Part shown: one piece after another, positions 41,660-51,031 of the stretch
How positions within the stretch are numbered: position 1 is the stretch's first letter
Layout of the letters: the number at the start of each line of letters is the position of its first letter
Assembly (NCBI GenBank): GCA_964430565.1
Contig: CAYSFD010000047.1
Coordinates: forward strand, 62,001-126,000
Reading direction: 5' to 3'
Length of the DNA: 64,000 nt
Origin: VBDM01 sp964430565
GTDB taxonomy: Bacteria; Pseudomonadota; Gammaproteobacteria; Burkholderiales; SG8-39
Notes under the pieces: generated by a model
The model's database searches: none
Told to the model about the DNA's origin: nothing
Seen by the model: only the letters and a program-made list of their open reading frames with translations
Program-made: the position numbers and the translations under genes

Positions 41660-42309
41660 TGCGCTACCAATTGCTCGTTTTCGACTGGGACGGCACGCTG
41701 ATCGATTCGGCCCCCACGATCGTCGGTTGCATTCAGGCCGCCTGCCGCGATCTCGGGCTGCCGGTGCCCGACGATACGCGCGCGAGCTATGTCATCGGTC
41801 TCGGACTGGATGACGCTCTGGCGCACGCCGTACCCGAGCTGGCGCCGGCGGACTATGCCTCGATGGTCGAGCGCTACCGGAATCACTTCCTCGCCCGCGA
41901 TTCGGAAATCCCGCTCTTTCCAGGCGCCAAGGCCATGCTCGGGGCGCTTCGGGACCGCGGCCATACGCTTGCCATTGCCACGGGGAAGAGCCGCGCGGGT
42001 CTCGCTCGCGCGCTGGAGAATACGGGCCTGAAGTCTTTTTTCGCAGCCTCGCGTTGCGCGGATCAATGCGCGCCGAAACCCGCGCCCGACATGCTCCGCG
42101 AACTCATGGAAGAGCTCGATACGGACGATACGAAAACCCTCATGATCGGGGATACGGTACACGATCTTAAAATGGCGGCGCATGCGGGAGTACCCGCGGT
42201 TGGGGTGAGTCATGGCGCCCATCCCAAGCGCGATCTGATTGCGCTGGAGCCGCTGGCTTGCGTGGAAAATATCGACGAATTGACGCAATGGCTGACGCAG
42301 AACGCATAG
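41659..42309 (+). CDS. gph: HAD-superfamily phosphatase (phosphoglycolate phosphatase-like)
   Basis: 216 residues. HAD motif I FDWDGTLIDSAPT with nucleophile and acid/base aspartates, motif II in AIATGKSRAG, motif III lysine and motif IV TLMIGDTVHDLKMAAHAG. This is the Gph/PGP-like subfamily with a helical cap. The function as phosphoglycolate phosphatase is an annotation habit; many members act on other small sugar phosphates. It is translationally coupled to rluC by one base overlap and overlaps the Rieske gene by 22 bases. Confidence 0.88.
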   Translation: MRYQLLVFDWDGTLIDSAPTIVGCIQAACRDLGLPVPDDTRASYVIGLGLDDALAHAVPELAPADYASMVERYRNHFLARDSEIPLFPGAKAMLGALRDRGHTLAIATGKSRAGLARALENTGLKSFFAASRCADQCAPKPAPDMLRELMEELDTDDTKTLMIGDTVHDLKMAAHAGVPAVGVSHGAHPKRDLIALEPLACVENIDELTQWLTQNA

Positions 42310-42650
42310 TTTGCTCGAGCTGCGATCTGGTCGACTCGGGCGACGCAGTACGCTTCGAAGTCGAAATGGAGGGCAAGCCCGAGCCGGCGTTCGCCGTGCG
42401 CTACAGGGGCCAGGTCTATGCCTACCTCAACCGCTGCGCGCATATGCCCATGGAGCTCGACTGGAAACCGGGAAAGTTTTTTGATGCCTGGGGCTTGCAT
42501 TTGATATGCTCGACCCACGGCGCGGCCTACGCGCCGGACACGGGCAGATGTCTTCGCGGTCCGTGCTTCAAAGAGGGACTGGTTTCGATTCCTGTCGAAG
42601 AGAGCGGCGGCAGCGTAGTCGTGAAGGGTGATCGGCATGGCCGAAGATAA
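42288..42650 (+). CDS. Rieske [2Fe-2S] domain protein
   Basis: 120 residues with one Rieske domain. The cluster ligands are CAH (NRCAHMPMEL) and CSTHG (LICSTHGAAYAP), spaced as in soluble Rieske ferredoxins. The ATG at 42288 (MADAERIVC) is inside the gph end. In betaproteobacteria a similar small Rieske protein often sits between gph and sppA, so the neighbourhood is conserved. Its redox partner is unknown. Confidence 0.88.
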   Translation: MADAERIVCSSCDLVDSGDAVRFEVEMEGKPEPAFAVRYRGQVYAYLNRCAHMPMELDWKPGKFFDAWGLHLICSTHGAAYAPDTGRCLRGPCFKEGLVSIPVEESGGSVVVKGDRHGRR

Positions 42651-43575
42651 CTGGGAACGGGATACGATCGAAGAACTGGCGGTCGCTGCACTCAAGGAGC
42701 GGCGCCGCGCGCGGCGCTGGGGCATATTCTTCAAGCTGCTCGGTTTTGCCTACCTCACACTCCTTATAGTGATCGCCCTTGACTGGCGGGGGCATGACGG
42801 TGCGACGTCGAGCAGGCACACCGCGCTGGTCGATGTGGTTGGAGTCATCGATCCCAAAGGCGATGCCAGCGCCGACCGCGTCACCGAGGCGCTGCAGAAT
42901 GCATTCAAGAACAAGAATACCCAGGGCGTGATCCTGCGCATCAACTCGCCGGGAGGGAGCCCCGTGCAAGCCGGGATCATCTATGACGAGATTCGCCGAT
43001 TGCGGGGGATTTATCCGAACGTTCCGATGTACGCGGTGGTCGAGGACATTTGCGCATCGGGCGGCTACTACATCGCCGCCGCCGCGGACAAGATCTACGT
43101 GGACAAAGCGAGCATCGTCGGCTCGATAGGCGTGATCATGGACGGGTGGGGGTTTACCGGCACCATGGAGAAGCTCGGCGTGGAGCGGCGCGCCCTCGCG
43201 GCGGGCGAAAACAAGGCCTTCCTCGATCCGTTCTCACCGGTCAACGAGAAGCATGTAAAGCACGCCCAGTCGATGCTCGAAGATATCCACCAGCAGTTCA
43301 TCGACGTCGTGAAGAAGGGGCGCGGCAAGCGGCTCAAGGAAAGTTCGGAGATTTTTTCCGGACTGCTGTGGACCGGCGCGAGAAGCATCGAGCTGGGGCT
43401 CTCCGACGGCTTCGGCAGTGTCGATTTCGTCGCGCGCGAAGTGATCAAGGCCGAGGAGATTTTCGACTATACGAAGAAGCAGGACTTCACCGATCGTCTC
43501 GCCAAGCGCTTCGGCGCCGCCATGGCCGGTGCGCTCGCCAACGTGCTGACGCAGGGTCAGTCAAACATTCGCTGA
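42637..43575 (+). CDS. sppA: Signal peptide peptidase SppA, short form
   Basis: 312 residues, S49 peptidase with one N-terminal membrane segment (IFFKLLGFAYLTLLIVIAL, about residues 30-48). Protease-fold motifs are ILRINSPGGSPVQAGIIYDEI and the catalytic serine in ICASGGYYIAAAADKI, followed by VGSIGVIM. The length is that of the short, single-domain SppA. ATG 42637 is 13 bases inside the Rieske gene. It digests cleaved signal peptides in the inner membrane. Confidence 0.92.
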   Translation: MAEDNWERDTIEELAVAALKERRRARRWGIFFKLLGFAYLTLLIVIALDWRGHDGATSSRHTALVDVVGVIDPKGDASADRVTEALQNAFKNKNTQGVILRINSPGGSPVQAGIIYDEIRRLRGIYPNVPMYAVVEDICASGGYYIAAAADKIYVDKASIVGSIGVIMDGWGFTGTMEKLGVERRALAAGENKAFLDPFSPVNEKHVKHAQSMLEDIHQQFIDVVKKGRGKRLKESSEIFSGLLWTGARSIELGLSDGFGSVDFVAREVIKAEEIFDYTKKQDFTDRLAKRFGAAMAGALANVLTQGQSNIR

Positions 43576-43603
43576 AGTAGAAACGTCAGAGGAGGTTCGT
43601 CAG

Positions 43604-45577
<1,974 letters not shown>

Positions 45578-45662
45578 GCCGCGACCGGATCCGCCGGCCG
45601 CCGGCTGGCGAAACTGCGGGCTGTTCGCGCCAGCCATGAGAAGCTCGTCTGAAGAGGATTCC

Positions 45663-47054
45663 ATGCTCGGGCCGGTGGGCGCGCTGATCTCGCGCCCTCC
45701 GGTGACCTGCCTGGCGGGCATGCCCTTGCGAGAAGTCCTGGAGAGGATGCAACGCTCCATGGTCGGGTCGGTCGTGATCACCGCAGCCGACGGTTCACCC
45801 GAGGGAATCTTCACCGAGCGCGATCTTCTCCGGCTCGCCGCCGCCGGAGAGCTGGACACGGGCGCACCGGTCGGGTGCGTCATGACGCGCAACCCGGCCA
45901 GCCTTCCCGTTTCGGCGAGCGTCTACGACGCGGCCCAGCTGATGGTGCAGCGGGGCATCCGCCACGTGCTGGTCGTCGAGCACGGCATTCTCAAGGGGGT
46001 GATCTCCGAGCGCAGCCTGTTTACCCTGGAGCTGCGCTCCATGCGCCACGCCATCCACGCGATCGAGGTGGCGGAGAATGTGGAGGGCCTCAAGCTCGCG
46101 GCGCGCGAGGTCCGCGAGCACGGACGAGACATGCTGAAGGAGGGCATAGCGGCCGAGCACCTGACGCAGATCGTTTCCGCCCTGAACGACCGGCTGGCGC
46201 AGCGTATCCTTTTGCTCGAAGCGCCCCGGCACGCGATCTCCGATCTTTCATGGTGCTGGCTTGCGCTGGGAAGCGAAGGCCGGCAGGAGCAGACGCTCTC
46301 CACCGACCAGGACAATGCAATCGTCTTTGAGGCGCAGGATGAGGAGGCGGCGAGGGCGCGGCTGCTGGTCTTCGGAAAGGCCGTCAACGCGACGCTGGAT
46401 GCCTGCGGCTTTCCGCTGTGCACCGGGAACATCATGGCGGGCAGCCCCGAGTGCTGCCTGTCTTTGCGCGGCTGGCGCGAGCGGTTTTCCGACTGGGTGC
46501 GCAACCCGGCGCCCGAGGCGCTGTTGAATGCGAGCATTTTCTTCGACTTTCGCCCGATCGCAGGCGAGGTCGCGCTTGCGGACGGCCTGCGTGCCTGGCT
46601 GCAGGACCTCGTGAAGGGAGACGAGCGCTTCCTCAAGACCCTCGCGCTGAACGCGCTTGAGAGCGAGGTGCCGCTGGGATTTTTCGGCAATCTGGCGACG
46701 GGAGGCGAAGGGGCCGATGCTGGCACGCTCGATCTGAAGACAAAGGGGACCCGAGTGATCACGGACGCCGCTCGGATCTACGCGCTCGCCTTCGGCGTCG
46801 ACGCGACCAACACGGCCGCGCGGTTGCGCGGAGCGAGCAAGGCGCTCGGCATGGCCGAGGCGGAGGTCGAGGCGATCGTGGAAGCGTTCTACCACCTGCT
46901 GCTTCTCAGGCTTCGCAGCCAGCTGGAGGGCGGTCGCGCACCGAACCGCATCGCGCCCAAGAAGCTCAACGAATTCGATCGGCGCATCCTGAAGGAGTCG
47001 CTGCGGCAGGCGCGGCGGCTGCAACAGCGGCTGGTTTTGGACTATCGGCGCTGA
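45663..47054 (+). CDS. CBS-domain protein with DUF294-type nucleotidyltransferase
   Basis: 463 residues from MLGPVGALISRPPVTCLAGM. Two CBS motifs (residues about 8-125), a DUF294 putative nucleotidyltransferase domain (LALGSEGRQEQTLSTDQDNA, with the GS..DxD-like active site) and a C-terminal helical domain follow. The family resembles GlnD-type regulators. Adjacent to acs it is thought to sense adenylates, but no function is proven. ATG 45663 has a good ribosome binding site (GAAGAGGA). An ATG at 45636 is less well placed. Confidence 0.86.
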   Translation: MLGPVGALISRPPVTCLAGMPLREVLERMQRSMVGSVVITAADGSPEGIFTERDLLRLAAAGELDTGAPVGCVMTRNPASLPVSASVYDAAQLMVQRGIRHVLVVEHGILKGVISERSLFTLELRSMRHAIHAIEVAENVEGLKLAAREVREHGRDMLKEGIAAEHLTQIVSALNDRLAQRILLLEAPRHAISDLSWCWLALGSEGRQEQTLSTDQDNAIVFEAQDEEAARARLLVFGKAVNATLDACGFPLCTGNIMAGSPECCLSLRGWRERFSDWVRNPAPEALLNASIFFDFRPIAGEVALADGLRAWLQDLVKGDERFLKTLALNALESEVPLGFFGNLATGGEGADAGTLDLKTKGTRVITDAARIYALAFGVDATNTAARLRGASKALGMAEAEVEAIVEAFYHLLLLRLRSQLEGGRAPNRIAPKKLNEFDRRILKESLRQARRLQQRLVLDYRR

Positions 47055-47068
47055 ACCAGGGCAGCGCT

Positions 47069-47118
47069 GCACCACCCCGTCTCGCTGCGCGAGACACCCC
47101 TCCTTATCAAGGAGGGGA
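47069..47118. repeat. Dispersed palindromic repeat, family C, copy 2
   Basis: CACCACCCCGTCTCGCTGCG, then CGAGACACCCCTCCTTATCA with AGGAGGGG. It shares its CCCCTCCTT...AAGGAGGGG hairpin and GGGTGG arm with the copy at 5540-5650. It lies between the convergent CBS/DUF294 and O-antigen ligase genes and may act as a terminator. Confidence 0.7.
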
Positions 47119-47142
47119 AGATTCGCCAACGCGCGCCGCCGC

Positions 47143-48534
47143 TCACGGATCGGTCGAACGCTGGGCCCGGTCGTGGTGAAGCGAGATCCACGCGAGCGCC
47201 AGGACGAGCATGAACGTCAAGGCGATCGCGGGGATCTGCAGGCTGAAGTCCACCGCGCTGTGGATCATCAGGGCGATGATCCCCATGATCGAGCCGAACG
47301 CTATTCCGCGCATGAGCGGATCGGCCCGAACCTGTTGCGCGCGCAGCGCAGCGAGGAGCGACATCAGCAGCATCGCGCCGAGAAGCGCCGCGCCGATCAC
47401 GCCTGCTTCGCCGGCGAATTGCAGATAGTCGTTGTGCGCATGCGTGTAAGGCGCTCCGGGGATTTCCCCCCAGTAACGAGGGATGACCGCGTGAAACGAT
47501 CCCAGGCCGGACCCAAAGACCGGATAGTCTCGCCACAGGTTCAGCGCGTAGTGAGCGATTTCGTCGCGATCTTCGGTCGCCATGCGCGTCTGCTCCACTC
47601 TCTCCAGAACGCGCTCCACGCCGAAGTAGGCTCCGACGATGAATATGTCGATGACCACCAGGCTTGCGATCAGGATCACCATCGAGCGGGTTGCCCTCTT
47701 TGAGAATGCGAGGCCGATCGCGCCGGCGGCGAGCAGGCTCACGAAAAACGAGCTGTTGCCCATGCGCGAACGGGTAAGCACCAGTGCGATGACCATGACG
47801 ACCAGAGCGAGTCGCAAGAGCATCCTCGGACTGAGGATCAAGGCGATGAGGTTTCGGAAAAACTGCTTCCATGTCCTCGACACTGCGCCGGTGAGATTGG
47901 CGATCAGCACGCCGATTCCGACCGAGAGGCACATGACCAGATAGGCCGCGTAGTGATTGCGGTTCACGAAGCTGCCGTGCGCGGACTCTCCGAGCGAGCC
48001 CGCGAGCGCGGCAAGTCCTCCGAACATCGCCTGAGCGAAGCCCGATACGACCAGCATGAAGGCCGCGGCAGTCACACGCTCGCGCCGGTTCAGGAGCAAC
48101 AGGCTCAGGCCGAAGAACGCCAGGTACGCGGTGCTCTTGAGTGCGCCCTGCAAGGTGCCGTGTCGATCGAGCGTGAGTGGGGCGGCGTCGAGGCCGGCCG
48201 GGCCCGCGGCGAGTTCATGCCAGCGCGCCGCCTCCGGGGAAAGCCGGCTCAGTAACTCAAGCGGCAGTGGCACAAGCTGGAACCAGACATAGCCGAGCCA
48301 GACGGCGCCGCAGGCGAGCGCGGGCCAGGACTTGTTGAACACGGCATTGCCGCGATGCTTCCCGCGCATGTACCCGAACAGCCACCACATCGCGAGAATA
48401 AACACCCAAAGCTCGAGAAGCGCCCAGGCCCAGGGGCGATTGCTCCCCAGGGGAATCGGCGCCAGGACGAGCAGCGCCAGGTAGGCTGCGAAGATGCGGC
48501 GGGTCGGGCTTACGCCCGGGTGATTCGCGTCCAA
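47143..48534 (-). CDS. O-antigen ligase / polymerase-like membrane protein (Wzy/WaaL)
   Basis: About 463 residues with around ten or more membrane segments (LALLVLAPIPLGS, ALLELWVFILAMWWLFGY, LVVMVIALVLTRSRMGN). The conserved periplasmic motif GSFVNRNHYAAYLVM and the later GSGLGSFHAVIPRYW and AHNDYLQFAGEAG are hallmarks of the Wzy_C/O-antigen ligase family. It would polymerise or ligate the exopolysaccharide. The proposed start is the TTG at 48534, just within the T-run of the upstream terminator. Any longer version would be antisense-free but lie inside the FecR gene. It is the last gene of the minus-strand cluster. Confidence 0.86.
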   Translation of the reverse strand: MDANHPGVSPTRRIFAAYLALLVLAPIPLGSNRPWAWALLELWVFILAMWWLFGYMRGKHRGNAVFNKSWPALACGAVWLGYVWFQLVPLPLELLSRLSPEAARWHELAAGPAGLDAAPLTLDRHGTLQGALKSTAYLAFFGLSLLLLNRRERVTAAAFMLVVSGFAQAMFGGLAALAGSLGESAHGSFVNRNHYAAYLVMCLSVGIGVLIANLTGAVSRTWKQFFRNLIALILSPRMLLRLALVVMVIALVLTRSRMGNSSFFVSLLAAGAIGLAFSKRATRSMVILIASLVVIDIFIVGAYFGVERVLERVEQTRMATEDRDEIAHYALNLWRDYPVFGSGLGSFHAVIPRYWGEIPGAPYTHAHNDYLQFAGEAGVIGAALLGAMLLMSLLAALRAQQVRADPLMRGIAFGSIMGIIALMIHSAVDFSLQIPAIALTFMLVLALAWISLHHDRAQRSTDP

Positions 48535-48566
48535 AAAAAAGCCCGGCAGCTCGATTTGCCGGGCCC
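48532..48566 (-). terminator. Rho-independent terminator after the FecR gene
   Basis: On the minus strand GCCCGGCA-N8-TGCCGGGC is followed by eight T residues. The hairpin sits 18 bases after the FecR gene stop. The T-run runs directly into the TTG start proposed for the ligase gene, so readthrough or an internal promoter would be needed to express it. Confidence 0.85.
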
Positions 48567-48583
48567 TTATTCGCTTCTTCGGT

Positions 48584-49546
48584 TCAGCAGGGGCTGCCGG
48601 TACAACCCAAGTAAGGGACTGTCGGCTCCGGCAGCGCCGCCGCGGACACTTGCTGCGCCGGCGATGAAAATGCAGGCGGCGTCGACGCAAAGTACCCGGC
48701 CAGGATGGCCGCCCGATAGACGGCTGCAGCCTGGTTCGTTGCGGTCCTTGTCGCCTCGGCTGCCGCCGACTGCGCGGCTTCGGCCGCTTCACGCAACTGC
48801 GGGTTGGTCGGTTTCGCCGCTGCAGCGGCGGTCGCACCCCTGGCTTCGGCTTCGGCCGCGGCTGCGCGCGCGGACGAAGCGATTACAACGGGCGTGTTGA
48901 TCGGCAGCGAAGTCGCGGCCAGGGAATTTACCGCAGCCTGCACTGCGGCCGGCGCGGTCGTGATCGGCCCGGCAAGGCTCGCTAGTTGGCTGCCCGATAT
49001 GGTCGTGAATTGGCCGGCACCGACATGGATCGAGCCGACCCCCGTCTCCAGCAACACACCCCCGAGGTTCACCGCAGCCGTCTGGGTAGGCGTGCCCGTC
49101 GGCTCTGCGAGCAGGGTAACGTCCGTACCGCGGAGATGTACCGCGAAAGTGCCGGCGGCAAGGCGAAGGGCCTCCGGATTGGTCGATCCAATCAGGCCGG
49201 TCACAAAACGTAACGCCCCTCTGACCAGCGACACGCCGCTGCTGCTCGCCCGGGCGTTGCGCGGATCGTACGTATACTGATCGATGCGAAGGGTGGTGTT
49301 GGGCAGAAGCGCGGCGAGCTGGCCGTCCTCGAACTTGATCACCATACGGCCGTTAGCCGAGGTTGCAAAGGACGTGCCTTGAACGAAGGTATCGCCGGGC
49401 TTTGCGGCGACCGCTGCGCCGTTTCCGTTTTGCATGCGCACGTTTCCGCTGATCTCGTGGACATAGCCCGCCTGCCCCCGGACAGTACTCGGGATCAGCG
49501 CCAGGGCAGCGAGCAACAACGCAAAAACACGTCCGATCGCGTTCAT
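48584..49546 (-). CDS. Secreted FecR-domain protein
   Basis: 320 residues. The signal peptide is clear (MNAIGRVFALLLAALALIPS, cleavage near VRGQA). A FecR domain follows at about residues 30-180 (VQGTSFATSANGRMVIKFED, VSLVRGALRFVTGL). The C-terminal 120 residues are Ala-rich and helical. The ATG at 49546 is fixed by GAGGAAG. FecR-domain proteins of this type are secreted with prc or polysaccharide systems; the role is unknown. It lies between a one-TM protein gene and a terminator in the EPS cluster. Confidence 0.85.
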   Translation of the reverse strand: MNAIGRVFALLLAALALIPSTVRGQAGYVHEISGNVRMQNGNGAAVAAKPGDTFVQGTSFATSANGRMVIKFEDGQLAALLPNTTLRIDQYTYDPRNARASSSGVSLVRGALRFVTGLIGSTNPEALRLAAGTFAVHLRGTDVTLLAEPTGTPTQTAAVNLGGVLLETGVGSIHVGAGQFTTISGSQLASLAGPITTAPAAVQAAVNSLAATSLPINTPVVIASSARAAAAEAEARGATAAAAAKPTNPQLREAAEAAQSAAAEATRTATNQAAAVYRAAILAGYFASTPPAFSSPAQQVSAAALPEPTVPYLGCTGSPC

Positions 49547-49574
49547 GGTCTTCCTCCTCGGTTTTTCCTGCGCT

Positions 49575-50267
49575 TCAGTCAATCTTCCGAACCTGTTCGC
49601 AGGCACTTCCTGCCAGCGATTTCAAGACATTTATATCACACATGAGGTCGAATCGACCGTAACTCTTCCCGATTGCGAACGCGGTCTCTGCGTCGCGCGA
49701 AGCGCTCAAGCCCAGCGCCCGAATGACTTCCCGCCTGAGGCCGGAGTCGATTTTGGGCCAAAGAGCCATGCCCAGGTGCAGCACCAGCTCCGGCACTCCG
49801 AGTTCGCGCGGCCCCAATTCCAAAGATAAACGCAGCGCTGAAAACAACTCCTCGTCGTGTTCGGCCAGATAGAGCTTCGTCAGGGCAAGGCGTGCCCAGT
49901 TCAGGGCCGCCGTGGGGCGTTCGACAAGGGCCAGACGGAAATTCAAGTACGCGCCGCGCGCCAGGGCCACCGCGAGCTCCGGCTCAGTGGCGGCGTGCAT
50001 CTGTCGAAGCTGCAGGCCGGCCAGGTCTTCGAGCGCCGCGGGATGATGCGGCGCGTAGCGAAGGCTCTGCGTCACCCAGCCGGTGGCTCGCGCCAGGTTC
50101 TCCTGATTGACCGGACGGTTTCCCCAGCGCTCGATTTCCAGGCGTGCAGTCCGCTCGTACGCATCGGCGATGCCGAGTCGAACAGCGTGCGTCGCGGCGG
50201 CAGCGAGAAGAAGCATCAACGCGATCGAGGCGACACGCCGCCAGGAATGTATTTCCATCAGGTGCAT
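49575..50267 (-). CDS. Single-TM protein with TPR-like helical repeats, EPS cluster
   Basis: About 230 residues from MHLMEIHSWRRVASIAL. One N-terminal membrane segment (VASIALMLLLAAAATHAV) precedes a mostly helical soluble part with TPR-like pattern (WVTQSLRYAPHHPAALEDLA, RLALTKLYLAEHDEELFSAL). I do not recognise a named family. Similar one-TM helical proteins occur in Wzy-dependent EPS clusters and may assist the polymerase. It starts 11 bases after the phosphatase gene stop. Confidence 0.7.
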   Translation of the reverse strand: MHLMEIHSWRRVASIALMLLLAAAATHAVRLGIADAYERTARLEIERWGNRPVNQENLARATGWVTQSLRYAPHHPAALEDLAGLQLRQMHAATEPELAVALARGAYLNFRLALVERPTAALNWARLALTKLYLAEHDEELFSALRLSLELGPRELGVPELVLHLGMALWPKIDSGLRREVIRALGLSASRDAETAFAIGKSYGRFDLMCDINVLKSLAGSACEQVRKID

Positions 50268-50278
50268 GTTCGCGCGTC

Positions 50279-51025
50279 TCAGCCAGGGGAAGCGGGGGCG
50301 AGACCGGGGTTGTTCGCAGTGATTTGCGCCGGAGTGTCGCGAACCAGCAACCACGATGCGCTCTCGCCGACGATTTTTTCTGCCGCCCTGCGGCCCGGCT
50401 CGAGCTCCGGCTCGCGCGCGGCCATGTTGTGGGCGTCGGAAGCCAGCACCGTGACCCATCCGCGCAGCAGCAACTGGCGCGATACCTCCAGGCACCGGGG
50501 TCCGAAGACGCCGGTCACCGATCCGGCGGTAAGTTGCAGCCAGCAGCCGCTCTGTACGAACGGAGCGATTTTCTCCACATCGTGCATGACGTCCTTGTTG
50601 CGCTCGGGGTGTGCGATCAGCGGCCGCAGTTTTCTCTTGAGCATAGCAGCCACCAGCTTGGCGCTCCCCGGGAGAATGTGGCTGTCGGGAAATTCCAGCA
50701 GCACGATCCCGTATCCGTCCACGCTGCCGAGGATCGGCAGCTTTCCTGCATCGGCCAGCGTCAGGACATCGGGACCGATGCGAACCTCCGCCGCGTAGCC
50801 GATTTCCAGCGGAATCCGCCGCTCGTTCAGCTCGAAACGAAAACGCTCGGTTGCTTCGCGGATGCCGGAAATCGTGTTCTCGTACCGGCCGGGAAGGATA
50901 TGCGGCGTAACGACGGATCGCGCTATTCCGGCGGCGACCGCGTGATCGACCAGCGCCAGGGCCTCATCCAGAGTCCCGGGGCCGTCGTCTATGCCGGGAA
51001 GAAGGTGGCAATGGAGATCCACCAT
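50279..51025 (-). CDS. PHP-family protein-tyrosine phosphatase (CpsB/Wzb-like)
   Basis: 248 residues. The polymerase-histidinol phosphatase metal motifs are MVDLHCHLLPGIDDGP, HPERN and SDAHN, as in the manganese-dependent CpsB/YwqE enzymes that dephosphorylate BY-kinases. It begins 6 bases after the kinase gene ends, forming the usual kinase/phosphatase pair that controls chain length. E. coli-like systems use a low-molecular-weight Wzb instead; this organism has such an enzyme elsewhere (37171). Confidence 0.92.
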   Translation of the reverse strand: MVDLHCHLLPGIDDGPGTLDEALALVDHAVAAGIARSVVTPHILPGRYENTISGIREATERFRFELNERRIPLEIGYAAEVRIGPDVLTLADAGKLPILGSVDGYGIVLLEFPDSHILPGSAKLVAAMLKRKLRPLIAHPERNKDVMHDVEKIAPFVQSGCWLQLTAGSVTGVFGPRCLEVSRQLLLRGWVTVLASDAHNMAAREPELEPGRRAAEKIVGESASWLLVRDTPAQITANNPGLAPASPG

Positions 51026-51031
51026 GGCGCG

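Noticed and set aside
47143..48837. Longer O-antigen ligase starting near 48837
   Set aside because: The extra 100 residues are basic low-complexity sequence read across the FecR gene and the terminator. A start at 48534 fits the family.
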